64,000 bases of DNA from positions 1 to 64,000 of the forward strand of contig NZ_JADNHZ010000007.1 of assembly GCF_015554145.1 (NCBI RefSeq), read 5' to 3'. Below, in pieces: positions 44,719 through 55,464 of the stretch. The position numbers and the translations under genes were made by a program. The notes below the pieces were generated by a model. The model worked only from the letters and a program-made list of their open reading frames with translations, was not told the origin of the DNA and ran no database searches. The stretch's first letter is position 1, and each line of letters opens with the position of its first letter. The stretch is from Collinsella aerofaciens. GTDB lineage: Bacteria; Actinomycetota; Coriobacteriia; Coriobacteriales; Coriobacteriaceae.

Positions 44719-46491
44719 TCAGTCGAGCTCGTGCGCACGCGCACCTTCGAACTGCATTCGATAGTAACGGGCATAGGTGCCGCCACGGGCGAGAAGCTCC
44801 TCGTGCGTGCCACGCTCCACAACGCGACCATGCTCAACGGTCGCAATCTCATCGGCATGCTTAATGGTCGAAAGACGATGGGCGATGATGATTGTGGTAC
44901 GGCCGCGTGCCAGCTCTTCGAGTGACTCCTGCACCGCCTCCTCGCTCTCGTTATCCAAAGCACTCGTCGCCTCGTCCAAAATCAGGATCTTGGGGTTCTT
45001 GAGAAACACGCGCGCGATGGCAACGCGCTGTTTCTGTCCGCCCGAAAGACGGCTGCCGCGCTCGCCCACGACCGTGTCATAGCCCTGTGGAAGCGACTCG
45101 ATAAAGGCATCGATGTTGGCACGACGGGCGGCCTCGGCGATCTCTTCTGCCGTGGCGCCCGGCTTGCCGTAGGCGATGTTCTCGCCGATTGTTCCGTCAA
45201 ACAGGTAGACATCCTGCTGCACCAGGCCGATAGCGCGGCGCAGGCTCTGCTGCGTCACATCGCGCACGTCCTGACCGTCGATGCTAATGGACCCAGCGGC
45301 AACGTCGTAAAAGCGCGGCAGCAGCGAACAGGTCGTGGACTTGCCACCGCCCGAAGGGCCAACCAAAGCGATGGTCTGCCCGGGCTTGATGGACAGATCC
45401 ATATGGTCGATAACGGGACGCTCGTCGGCATCGCCCTCGCCCAGCTCAACATCCTCGTAGTTAAAGCACACGTCGTGATAATCCACGGCGCCGGCGGTCA
45501 CCTGCAGATCCATGGCGCCCGGCTTGTCCTGGATATCCGGCGCGGTCGAGAGTACCTCGTCCATACGCTTAAAGCCGGCGATGGCCTTCTGATACGTTTC
45601 GGCCGAATTGACGAGTGTCTCGAGCGGCGTGCAGAACAGCGAAATATAGAGTGCAAAGGTCGCCATATCGACCGCCTGCAGCTGTCCCTGGGCGACCAGC
45701 CAGCCGCCCAGCAGTACCACGATCACATAGAGCACACCCGAGAGCAGGCCATACGTCGCAGTATAGACGCCCATGGCGTGATACATGTTTTCCTTGGACG
45801 AAAGGTAGCGATTGTTGGAGGCGCGGAACTTAGAGCGCTCGGTCTCCTCATTGGCAAAGCTCTTGACCACGCGCATGCCCGCCAGCGAATCCTGCAGCTG
45901 CGCATTGATGCCGCTGATCTTTTTGCGGTTGTCGCTAAAGACCTCGCGCATGCGCATGTTCTGCCAAAACATGATGACCGAAAACGCTGCTGTCACCGCA
46001 GCCATGGCAAGCGCCAGCACCGGGGCGATGGTAAAGAGGATCACAAACGAGCCGATAATCTCGATGCCGCAGATGATGATCCACTCGGGCACGTGGTGCG
46101 CCGCCTCGCAGATATCGAACAGGTCGTTGACCACGCGGCTCATCATGTCGCCCGAGCTGTTACGGTCGAAGTACGCAAAGCTAAAGCGCTCATACTGGTC
46201 GAACAGGTCCTCGCGCATCTTGGACTCCATGCGCGCACCCATCACGTGACCCCAATAGCTCACAAAATAGCGGCAGGCGCAGCGGACGGCATACATCAGC
46301 ACCAAACCCACCGCGATCATACCGAGCGCCTGCATAATGGCAGCCTGACCCTGGGTAAAGAGCCCACCGGTCAAATTGCGCAGGATAATGGGGAACGCCA
46401 GGTCAATGGCGGCAAGCACCAGAGCACAAACAGTATCAGCAACAAAAAGCCCCATCTGGGGCTCGTAATACGAGAGAAACCTTTTAAACAT
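44719..46491 (-). CDS. ABC exporter, fused membrane and ATPase domains (MsbA/MdlB type)
   Basis: 590 residues. Six membrane helices span about 1-310, with the coupling region ENMYHAMGVYTATYG. The ATPase domain carries LVGPSGGGKST (Walker A), RLSGGQKQRVAIAR (signature), ILILDEATSALDN (Walker B) and AHRLSTIKHAD (switch His). Acts as a homodimer, or as a heterodimer if a partner exists elsewhere. Substrate unknown; lipid or drug export is typical. Start after GAGGATTGC. Structured element B precedes it. Confidence 0.93.
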   Translation of the reverse strand: MFKRFLSYYEPQMGLFVADTVCALVLAAIDLAFPIILRNLTGGLFTQGQAAIMQALGMIAVGLVLMYAVRCACRYFVSYWGHVMGARMESKMREDLFDQYERFSFAYFDRNSSGDMMSRVVNDLFDICEAAHHVPEWIIICGIEIIGSFVILFTIAPVLALAMAAVTAAFSVIMFWQNMRMREVFSDNRKKISGINAQLQDSLAGMRVVKSFANEETERSKFRASNNRYLSSKENMYHAMGVYTATYGLLSGVLYVIVVLLGGWLVAQGQLQAVDMATFALYISLFCTPLETLVNSAETYQKAIAGFKRMDEVLSTAPDIQDKPGAMDLQVTAGAVDYHDVCFNYEDVELGEGDADERPVIDHMDLSIKPGQTIALVGPSGGGKSTTCSLLPRFYDVAAGSISIDGQDVRDVTQQSLRRAIGLVQQDVYLFDGTIGENIAYGKPGATAEEIAEAARRANIDAFIESLPQGYDTVVGERGSRLSGGQKQRVAIARVFLKNPKILILDEATSALDNESEEAVQESLEELARGRTTIIIAHRLSTIKHADEIATVEHGRVVERGTHEELLARGGTYARYYRMQFEGARAHELD

Positions 46492-46590
46492 GCAATCCTC
46501 GAAGAGAAATAAATAGCGTGAGAAATCCGGTTGAACCGGTCAGGCTGAAAACAAAGCGTCCCAACAAGCATAACGCCGATGTTCTGGCAG

Positions 46591-46738
46591 CGTCAGCGAA
46601 AACGTCCCTAAGCGAGCAAGGTGCCTTGAAAGAGGAGCGACGCGTACTTCGGTACGCGAGCGACGATTGAAAGGCAGATTGCCGCTTAGGGGCGTTTGCA
46701 GCGTCGACTCGTTACGCGGTTTGGTAAAACCGCGTAAC
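46591..46738. repeat. Structured intergenic element, copy B
   Basis: CCCTAAGCG/CGCTTAGGG (46606-46614/46683-46691), TGCCTT/AAGGCA (46622-46627/46671-46676), AAGGT opposite AGATT, and a tip hairpin CGCGTAC-TTCG-GTACGCG inside GAAAGAGGAG...CGACGATTGA. A terminal hairpin GTTACGCGGTTT...AAACCGCGTAAC (46711-46738) ends exactly at the NUDIX stop codon. Same plan as copy A with compensated stems. It fills most of the 247-bp gap. Confidence 0.85.
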
Positions 46739-47434
46739 CTAGAGCTCCGCACCCCCAAGGCGATGCGCGATGCTATCGCAGGCCAAGGCGCCCACGACGG
46801 TCTTGGCGTCTTCGATCTTGCCGTCGAGCACGGCGTCGATCAGCTCGTGCAGCGGCACCAGGTCCACGTTGACAAACTCGTCATCATCGGGGTTGGGCGC
46901 ATCAAACTCGAGCTTGGTAGCCAAGTAGATGCGGATGATCTCATCGCAAAAACCGCAGGACGTGACAATCGACGTCAAAAAGCGAATACGACCAGCCCTA
47001 AAGCCCGTCTCCTCATGCAGTTCGCGCTTGGCGCAATCGAGCGGATCCTCGCCTGGATCGAGCTTGCCGGCGGGAATCTCGACCGTCACGCGGTCGATGG
47101 CGGTGCGGTACTGACGCACCAGTACGATCTTGCCGCTCTCGGTCAGCGCCACGACGGCCGCCGCACCCGGATGGCGAACGATATCGCGGGCGCTGCGGCG
47201 ACCGTTGGGCAGCTCAACCTCAAGACGGTGGACGTCGAGGATCTTGCCCTTCCAGGCGCACTCCTCCGAAAGAATCTTCTCGTGCAGCTCGGCATCGTGC
47301 GGGTCGTCGTCGCCCAGCACCAGCGCCGGCTCGTCAGCGACCTCGCCACCAGGCTCGCCCTCGGCGTGCCCATACATGCGGCTGTCCTCTTCGACGATCT
47401 GCGCGTCCACGAGCTCTTCGTTCTTCTCGTCCAT
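46739..47434 (-). CDS. NUDIX hydrolase, ADP-ribose pyrophosphatase type
   Basis: 231 residues. The Nudix box is GEDPLDCAKRELHEETGF after IPAGKL. Upstream VVALTESGKIVLVRQYRTAI is typical of ADP-ribose pyrophosphatases (NudF). An acidic N-terminal extension of about 50 residues (DAQIVEEDSRMYGHAEGEP) is unusual. Start at 47434, nine bases after GAGAGG, rather than 47443. 20 bp downstream of purD; probably same transcript. Confidence 0.9.
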   Translation of the reverse strand: MDEKNEELVDAQIVEEDSRMYGHAEGEPGGEVADEPALVLGDDDPHDAELHEKILSEECAWKGKILDVHRLEVELPNGRRSARDIVRHPGAAAVVALTESGKIVLVRQYRTAIDRVTVEIPAGKLDPGEDPLDCAKRELHEETGFRAGRIRFLTSIVTSCGFCDEIIRIYLATKLEFDAPNPDDDEFVNVDLVPLHELIDAVLDGKIEDAKTVVGALACDSIAHRLGGAEL

Positions 47435-47454
47435 CCGTCTCATTCCTCTCGGAT

Positions 47455-48759
<1,305 letters not shown>

Positions 48760-48813
48760 GGGTGCCTCCTCTATGGATGAATGGCCCGCTCCGCGCGAGC
48801 CCTTTGCAAGCAA

Positions 48814-48855
48814 ATATACCCCTCGGCCGCCCACTTGGGCTGCAAAGGGGTATAT
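48814..48855. terminator. Hairpin between purA and purD
   Basis: ATATACCCCT (48814-48823) pairs with AGGGGTATAT (48846-48855) around an inner GCCC/GGGC stem. No T tract, so termination efficiency after purA is doubtful. Confidence 0.5.
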
Positions 48856-48877
48856 CGCAATAACCAAATGGTCCCGA

Positions 48878-50173
<1,296 letters not shown>

Positions 50174-50257
50174 TTACATTCATGGACTGTCTACGCGCCA
50201 CGCCGGCACGCAGAAGCACAAAACATTCCCAGTATACCCGTGCAACGGGCGCCTGTC

Positions 50258-51649
50258 CTACTCCTCGGCATGTGCCCCATCAAGCTCATAGAACTTGGTG
50301 GATGCCGGCAGGAACATCAGGTCGACGTCGCCGATCGGGCCCGAACGGTTCTTAGCCACGACGATACGCGTAACGCCCTCGTCGGGTCGATCGTCGCGCG
50401 AGGCTTCGGCCTCGTCGGCGGAGCGGTCCAAGAACATAACGATATCGGCGTCCTGCTCGATGGAGCCCGATTCACGAAGGTCGGAAAGCTGCGGGCGCTT
50501 GCCGGTACGGGATTCGACCTGACGCGAGAGCTGCGACAGCGCGATGAGCGGGATCTTGAGCTCCTTGGCCATGATCTTCAGACCACGCGACATTTCCGAG
50601 ACCTCGACGGTACGGCTCTCGGAGCGGCGTCCCGGCGGAGGACTCACCAGCTGCAGGTAGTCCAAGATGATGATGGCCTTCTCCTTGTTGTGGAGCATGC
50701 GGCGGCTCTTGGCGCGGATCTCGGTCACCGTGGTGCCGGGCGTATCGTCAATCAGAATATCGAGCTTGGACAAGGTCTGCGTGGCCTCGTTGATATTGGC
50801 CCACTGCTCGGGGCTAATGCGGCCCATGCGGAAGTCACTGATCGAAATCATGGCGTAGGCGCAAATCAGACGCTGGGCAATTTCCTTGCCCGACATCTCC
50901 AGAGAGAAGAAGCCGACGGTATAACCGGCGGCGGCGGCGTTGAGCGCCAGGTTCAGGGCGAACGACGTCTTACCCACAGCAGGGCGGGCGCCGATGATGA
51001 TGAGCTGGCCCTCGCGAAAACCCATGAGCATGCGGTCGAGCGACGGGAAGCCCGTGGGCACGCCCGCAGCCTGGCCGCCGGCCTGGCACACTTCCTCGGC
51101 CTCGTTATAGGCCTCGACCATAAACTCGGTCAGCGTCTTGTAGCTCGACTTGACCTCGCGCGCCGTGACCTTGAGCAACTTGCTCTCGGCCAGCTCCACG
51201 ACCTCTTTGGTGTCGGTGGGGGCGTTGTATGCCAGCGCGTTGATCTCGTTGGTGGCGCCGATCAGCTCACGCAGCATCGAATCGCGGCGAACGATAGCGG
51301 CATGGTGCTGCCAGTTGACGAGCGACAGGGTCTGACCCATCAACTCCAAAATGTACGCTTCGCCGCCCACGGCATCGAGCTTGTTGATGCTTCGCAGGTA
51401 ATCGATCAGCGAGATGGAGTCGATGGGAATGCGGCTGTTGTACATATCGACCATCGCGGTATAGATGGTCTTATGAATGGGCCGGTAGAAGTCATCGGGC
51501 TGCAGCTCGACCTGGGCTTCTTCGACCACCTCGGGCGATAGCAGCATAGCGGCCAGTACATTGGCCTCTGCATCTTGGTTTTGGGGAAGACCCAACTTTG
51601 AGCCGCGGTCCTCAACCGTCAGCCCGGTCTCCCTATCGTCATATGCCAT
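50258..51649 (-). CDS. dnaB: Replicative DNA helicase
   Basis: 463 residues. An N-terminal helical domain (PQNQDAEANVLAAMLLSPEV) and a RecA-like motor with Walker A ARPAVGKTSFAL, Walker B IIILDYLQLV and LSQLSRQVESR (arginine-finger region). It unwinds the parental strands at the fork. Start taken at 51649 after TGAGGATGCTC. It follows the rpsF-ssb-rpsR-rplI operon, with a terminator between, a classic arrangement near the origin. Confidence 0.96.
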   Translation of the reverse strand: MAYDDRETGLTVEDRGSKLGLPQNQDAEANVLAAMLLSPEVVEEAQVELQPDDFYRPIHKTIYTAMVDMYNSRIPIDSISLIDYLRSINKLDAVGGEAYILELMGQTLSLVNWQHHAAIVRRDSMLRELIGATNEINALAYNAPTDTKEVVELAESKLLKVTAREVKSSYKTLTEFMVEAYNEAEEVCQAGGQAAGVPTGFPSLDRMLMGFREGQLIIIGARPAVGKTSFALNLALNAAAAGYTVGFFSLEMSGKEIAQRLICAYAMISISDFRMGRISPEQWANINEATQTLSKLDILIDDTPGTTVTEIRAKSRRMLHNKEKAIIILDYLQLVSPPPGRRSESRTVEVSEMSRGLKIMAKELKIPLIALSQLSRQVESRTGKRPQLSDLRESGSIEQDADIVMFLDRSADEAEASRDDRPDEGVTRIVVAKNRSGPIGDVDLMFLPASTKFYELDGAHAEE

Positions 51650-51802
51650 GAGCATCCTCATTCATATCGCTTGCGAGCATCCATAGTATCAGCCACGGTC
51701 CCAAAACGCGCCGCGCGCCGCCAATCATCACCGAACCAAACGGATGAACGGTCCTGTGTATAGGACTTCGACGCAACGTTCACCATGACACTCACTCAGC
51801 GC

Positions 51803-51844
51803 AAATAAAACAAAAGGGCGCCCTGGTTTCCCAGAGCGCCCTTC
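51803..51844 (-). terminator. Terminator of the rpsF-ssb-rpsR-rplI operon
   Basis: AAGGGCGC (51814-51821) pairs with GCGCCCTT (51836-51843); on minus it is followed by TTGTTTTATTT. Confidence 0.85.
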
Positions 51845-51875
51845 TTAGAACAAGATTGTTGCGTTGCAGCAAATG

Positions 51876-52415
51876 CTACTCGGCAGCAGCCTCAGTCTCG
51901 ACCTCGGCGGTCTCGGCCTCGGCGACCTCAGCGGCCTCCTCGACCTCAGCCTCGGCAGCGAGCTCCTCGGCGGTAACGCCGACGAGAACGACAACCTCGG
52001 CCTTGATCTCGCGGTACAGCGAGATGGCAACGGTGTGGGCACCGGCAACCTTGATGGGCTTACCGAGCTCGACGCGCTTGCGGTCGATGTCCATACCGAG
52101 CTGAGCCTTGATGGCGTCAGCGATCATAGCGGCGGTAACGGAGCCAAAGAGGATGCCCTCGTCGCCGACCTTGACGTCAACGGTGACCGTCTTGCCCTCG
52201 AAGGCAGCCTTGGTCTCGTTGGCGGTAGCCAGACGGACGGCCTCGCGCTTGGCGATGTTGTTGCGACGCTCGTCAAGCTGCTTGAGGTTGCCCTTGGTGG
52301 CGGCAACAGCGAGCTTCTTGGGGAACAGGAAGTTCTCAGCGTAACCCTGAGCGACCTCTACGACGTCACCCTCGCCGCCCTTGCCCTTGATCTCATCGAG
52401 AAGAATAACCTTCAT
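51876..52415 (-). CDS. rplI: Ribosomal protein bL9
   Basis: 179 residues. MKVILLDEIKGKGGEGDVVEVAQGYAENFLFPK is the N-terminal signature, followed by the long connecting helix and the C-terminal domain. The tail after about 150 residues is Ala/Glu-rich (EELAAEAEVEEAAEVAEAET), making it about 30 residues longer than usual. SD: AAGGGAG. Confidence 0.97.
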   Translation of the reverse strand: MKVILLDEIKGKGGEGDVVEVAQGYAENFLFPKKLAVAATKGNLKQLDERRNNIAKREAVRLATANETKAAFEGKTVTVDVKVGDEGILFGSVTAAMIADAIKAQLGMDIDRKRVELGKPIKVAGAHTVAISLYREIKAEVVVLVGVTAEELAAEAEVEEAAEVAEAETAEVETEAAAE

Positions 52416-52430
52416 GATGCGTCTCCCTTC

Positions 52431-52697
52431 TTAGCCGCGGTCGCGGTTGCCACGAGAGGAAACCACGGGGACGGTGTACGGCAGGAGTGCCATCTCGCGG
52501 GCGCGCTTGATGGCATTGGCGATGTCATGCTGATGCTGCGTGCAAGCGCCAGTGACGCGACGGGGCTTGATCTTGCCACGGTCGGTCATGTACTTACGGA
52601 GAAGCTGAGTGTCCTTATAGTCGATGAACTCAGTGTTCTCCTTGCAGAACTGGCAGTACTTACGACGCGGCTGACGTGCAGAAAAATCATTAGCCAT
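52431..52697 (-). CDS. rpsR: Ribosomal protein bS18
   Basis: 88 residues. [18 protein letters not shown] and [17 protein letters not shown] are typical. The CxxC plus CxxH residues form a zinc-binding (C+) type. ATG at 52697 after AAAGGTATTTTGAC; the longer frame to 52748 lacks an SD. Confidence 0.97.
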   Translation of the reverse strand: MANDFSARQPRRKYCQFCKENTEFIDYKDTQLLRKYMTDRGKIKPRRVTGACTQHQHDIANAIKRAREMALLPYTVPVVSSRGNRDRG

Positions 52698-52769
52698 GTC
52701 AAAATACCTTTCATTTGGCAACTTCGGCGAACCGAAGCCGCCTCTCACTCAAAAATAGGTGAACAACCC

Positions 52770-53222
52770 TTAGAACGGGATGTCCTCATCGTAGACGTCG
52801 ACCGCGGGCGGCGTAGCCACCGGTGCGGCAGGACGTGCTGCGGGCGCGGGAGCTGCGGGGGCGTAACCGCCCTGATCGTAGCCACCCTGGCCACCACGGG
52901 AGCTCATAAACTCGATCTCATCGACGATGACCTCAAGCTTGCTCCGGCGCTGGCCGTCGCGCTCCCAAGAGCTGTAGCGCAGCTTGCCCTCGATCGCGAC
53001 CTTGTTTCCCTTTGCCAGGAAACGGCTCACGGCCTCGGCGCGGGTGCCGAACATGGTGCAGTCGACAAAGTTGGGATAGTCCTCCCACTCGCCAGTCTGC
53101 GCGTTGCGGCGACGATCGTTCACGGCGACGCCAAAGGACAGAACCTGGGTTCCGCCGGCGGTGGCGCGCAGCTCGGGATCGCGGGTGAGGTTACCGGTGA
53201 TGTTCACTCGATTGATGCTCAT
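52770..53222 (-). CDS. ssb: Single-stranded DNA-binding protein
   Basis: 150 residues. OB fold begins MSINRVNITGNLTRDPELRAT. The tail is rich in Gly, Ala and Pro and ends with the acidic DEDIPF tip that recruits repair and replication partners. Between rpsF and rpsR as in most bacteria. Confidence 0.97.
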   Translation of the reverse strand: MSINRVNITGNLTRDPELRATAGGTQVLSFGVAVNDRRRNAQTGEWEDYPNFVDCTMFGTRAEAVSRFLAKGNKVAIEGKLRYSSWERDGQRRSKLEVIVDEIEFMSSRGGQGGYDQGGYAPAAPAPAARPAAPVATPPAVDVYDEDIPF

Positions 53223-53270
53223 AACTCACTACTTCCTCTTGGGGCACAAGCCCAGTCCAAAACGACAGTC

Positions 53271-53564
53271 TTACTCCTGGTCGTCACGACGGACGATCAT
53301 GTGGCGGACCACAGCGTCGGTGATGCGCAGGACGCGATCAAGCTCGGCGATCTGGGTAGGATCTGCGTGGAAGTTGATGAGGGTGTAGTCACCATCGGTG
53401 AGGTCGTTGATCTCGTAGGCGAGCTTGCGCTTGCCCCACTCGTCAACGGAGTCGACCTTGCCAGCGCCCTCGGCGATCGTGGTATCGATACGCTTCATAA
53501 CAGCGAGACGAGTCTCGGGGTCGAGCGACGGGTCAACAAAGAACAGCAGTTCATAAGCCTTCAT
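53271..53564 (-). CDS. rpsF: Ribosomal protein bS6
   Basis: 97 residues. MKAYELLFFVDPSLDPETR, GKRKLAYEINDLTDGDYTLI and ITDAVVRHMIVRRDDQE cover the fold. ATG after AGAGGAGGTGACAAT. First gene of the operon; bS6 and bS18 bind each other, and in several bacteria the complex represses its own mRNA. Confidence 0.97.
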   Translation of the reverse strand: MKAYELLFFVDPSLDPETRLAVMKRIDTTIAEGAGKVDSVDEWGKRKLAYEINDLTDGDYTLINFHADPTQIAELDRVLRITDAVVRHMIVRRDDQE

Positions 53565-53590
53565 ATTGTCACCTCCTCTGGGCAAATGTG

Positions 53591-53619
53591 GCTTCAGGTC
53601 GTGAAGGTGCGCCTGAAGC
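53591..53619 (-). promoter_or_regulatory. Leader hairpin before rpsF, candidate bS6:bS18 site
   Basis: GCTTCAGG (53591-53598) pairs with CCTGAAGC (53612-53619) around 13 nt, 27 bp before the rpsF ATG on the minus strand. Position fits a known type of r-protein autoregulatory leader; the specific motif was not verified. Confidence 0.4.
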
Positions 53620-54024
53620 AGGAAAAGACTTGGTAATAATATCTTTCAACCTCCCAGGCCGCAAGAATATGCAGCTACAACCTCATGACCTCCACATATG
53701 CCCATATTCGCACGACGTTTCATGCGCATTCCAACCAAATGCCGACCAAGAGCTTGACGGATTTGTGGACAAGATACGGTGCCGCGGGGACAAGCTGAGC
53801 CAAGCCGCAGGTCAACGGGCACAAGGCTGTGGTCGCAAAATGCATACCAGTGGTCCACAGCACCACCCAAAGATTTTTATATTCATTGCCAAGTCGCTTA
53901 TGAATACCCCTTTTGAACAATTGAGTTGATCAACCACGCTGGTCGGAAGCCGTTTTTTGGCACCTCAAACCCCACTGCAACGCCAAGCGCGGCCAAGCGT
54001 TTTAAAAAATGCCAACTTTTCTGT
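53620..54024. other. Non-coding gap upstream of rpsF and tRNA-Ser
   Basis: About 400 bp, lower in GC than its surroundings, between divergent units. A 113-codon open frame on plus (53588-53929) lacks an SD, has atypical composition and was rejected. One DnaA-box-like TTGTCCACA (minus, about 53763-53771) is present but isolated. The promoter of the rpsF operon must lie here; no clear -35/-10 pair was found. Confidence 0.5.
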
Positions 54025-54052
54025 TTGCACTTTGCGATTCCTCGTGTATACT
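54025..54052 (+). promoter_or_regulatory. Promoter of tRNA-Ser(GGA)
   Basis: TTGCAC at 54025-54030, 16-bp spacer, TATACT at 54047-54052, 16 bp before the tRNA 5' end. Confidence 0.8.
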
Positions 54053-54068
54053 GACTTTCGCATTTAAC

Positions 54069-54159
54069 GGAGAGTTGTCCGAGTGGCCGAAGGAGCACGA
54101 TTGGAAATCGTGTAGGCGTCAAAAGCGTCTCCAGGGTTCAAATCCCTGACTCTCCGCCA
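54069..54159 (+). tRNA. tRNA-Ser (anticodon GGA)
   Basis: 91 nt including encoded CCA. Acceptor GGAGAGT/ACTCTCC, long variable arm typical of serine tRNA, anticodon loop with GGA in GATTGGAAATC, T arm GGGTTCAAATCCC. Confidence 0.95.
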
Positions 54160-54168
54160 GTTAATTCC

Positions 54169-54198
54169 AAAGCAGGCCTTCGAGCCTGCTTTGTTTTT
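54169..54198 (+). terminator. Terminator after tRNA-Ser(GGA)
   Basis: AAAGCAGGC (54170-54178) pairs with GCCTGCTTT (54184-54192), then GTTTTT. Confidence 0.85.
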
Positions 54199-54207
54199 AC
54201 CCCACGC

Positions 54208-54298
54208 GGAGGGGTGGCAGAGTGGTTGAATGCGGCGGTCTCGAAAACCGTTTGGCCTGTATAAGGTCACGAGGGTTCGAATCCCTCCTCCTCCGCCA
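54208..54298 (+). tRNA. tRNA-Ser (anticodon CGA)
   Basis: 91 nt with encoded CCA. Acceptor GGAGGGG/CTCCTCC (one G-T pair), anticodon loop CTCGAAA giving CGA, long variable arm, T arm GAGGGTTCGAATCCCTC. Its last 25 bases before CA reappear inverted at 54364-54388. Confidence 0.95.
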
Positions 54299-54310
54299 TT
54301 TTGGTTGAGA

Positions 54311-54336
54311 AAGCTCCCAACAACGGGAGCTTTTTT
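54311..54336 (+). terminator. Terminator after tRNA-Ser(CGA)
   Basis: AAGCTCCC...GGGAGCTT followed by TTTT. It is enclosed by the inverted tRNA 3'-end copies. Confidence 0.9.
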
Positions 54337-54363
54337 GTTATCGAGTCATGTTCAAGCAAATAC

Positions 54364-54388
54364 GGCGGAGGAGGAGGGATTCGAACCC
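54364..54388 (-). repeat. Inverted copy of the tRNA-Ser(CGA) 3' end
   Basis: 25 bases, the exact reverse complement of 54273-54297 (T arm and acceptor of the tRNA). It is separated from the gene by 66 bp that contain the terminator. The rest of the tRNA is absent, so this is a fragment. Confidence 0.95.
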
Positions 54389-54409
54389 GCCAGGGCGCAA
54401 AGCGTAAAG

Positions 54410-54490
54410 AAAACGCGCCACGGGCGCGTTTTTAGCGCAGCGCGGTCGGCGTAAGCCGACCGGATAAATTTTGAGCGCTGCTCAAAATTT
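54410..54490. repeat. Three consecutive hairpins
   Basis: AAAACGCGCC...GGCGCGTTTT (54410-54432), CGGTCGGC-GTAA-GCCGACCG (54443-54462) and AAATTTTGAGC...GCTCAAAATTT (54466-54490) lie almost back to back. From 54491 to the gene start at 54669 only an open frame without SD is seen. Confidence 0.8.
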
Positions 54491-54668
54491 AGACATCCCT
54501 CCTATTCAACCACGCCCCCATCGCGTTCAGCATCGACCCAGATCCCCAAACATGGAACCTACGCCCGCATCCAGTCCCGACCGTTTGCCGAGCAATAGGG
54601 TCGCAATCGGCGCCGAACATGTACTATGTACGGGCATTGTCCAAATCCGTAATCCAAAGGACCCCATC

Positions 54669-55358
54669 TTGCCCGTCGTCGCCGCTATGACCGTTACCTC
54701 ACACGCCACGGATGCCATGGTCGCCATCCCGTTTTGGCTCGAAATGTTCGCCGTCGTCGCGGCTTCAATCTCGGGCGTGTTGGTCGCGCGCGAGCACAAA
54801 CTCGACCTGGTGGGTGCAGTTGCGCTCGCCGTGGTCTGTGGCTTGGGCGGCGGTCTTTTACGCGACATGACGCTGCAGGTGGGCAACGTCTACATCCTCA
54901 ACCAGCCAATGGCGCTGCCGCTTTCCATTGCCACGGCAGCCATCATCTATATTTTCCCGGCAATCGTCGACAAGCCCGAAAAACTCATTCCCCTGCTCGA
55001 CATCATCTCGGTCGGCATCTACGCCGCCACTGGAGCAGACAAGGCGCTGGTCTACGGCTTTGCACCGGCGGTGTGCATCATGATGGGCTTTTTCACCGCG
55101 GTGGGCGGCGGCATGTTGCGCGATGGCTTTATGGGCGTGGTTCCGGGCATTTTCCAACGTACTAACTTTTATGCCATCGCCGCCATCGCCGGATCGACAA
55201 GCTATGTGTGTCTCGTTATGAGCGGCATTATGAGCAATGTCGCCGCGCTGGTCGTATGCGTTGTCGTGACCATGGGTCTGCGCTGGCTCTCGCTGCGCTT
55301 TGACATCAAAAGCCCCACCGAAGAAGATATCGCGCGCTTCTTGCACCGTAAAAAGTAA
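54669..55358 (+). CDS. TRIC-type cation channel family protein (YadS/UPF0126)
   Basis: 229 residues, seven membrane segments in two similar halves. Each half carries the glycine signature: CGLGGGLLRDM and AVGGGMLRDGFMG. Prokaryotic TRIC proteins form K+-permeable trimers. Start taken as TTG at 54669, seven bases after AAAGGA. The open frame reaches 54471 but its first 66 codons run through a hairpin and are not hydrophobic or family-like. Confidence 0.85.
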   Translation: MPVVAAMTVTSHATDAMVAIPFWLEMFAVVAASISGVLVAREHKLDLVGAVALAVVCGLGGGLLRDMTLQVGNVYILNQPMALPLSIATAAIIYIFPAIVDKPEKLIPLLDIISVGIYAATGADKALVYGFAPAVCIMMGFFTAVGGGMLRDGFMGVVPGIFQRTNFYAIAAIAGSTSYVCLVMSGIMSNVAALVVCVVVTMGLRWLSLRFDIKSPTEEDIARFLHRKK

Positions 55359-55464
55359 ACAGCACGGCACGACCCTTCGAAATGCAACCGAGAGGTTCTT
55401 TTAGAGCGCCCACGCGTTGGGTACCCTGTTAGGTGCATATCGAGCATCTGACGAAGGATTCACT

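Noticed and set aside
53763-53771. Replication origin near an isolated DnaA-box-like sequence
   Set aside because: Single box, no cluster or AT-rich unwinding region, no dnaA; the origin is more likely beyond the right edge near gyrB.
53588-53929. 113-codon plus-strand open frame upstream of tRNA-Ser
   Set aside because: No SD, no hydrophobic or domain pattern, unusual Cys/His content; treated as non-coding.
54273-54388. Phage or island attachment sites at tRNA-Ser
   Set aside because: The duplicated 25 bp is inverted, only 66 bp away, and no integrase lies between or nearby.
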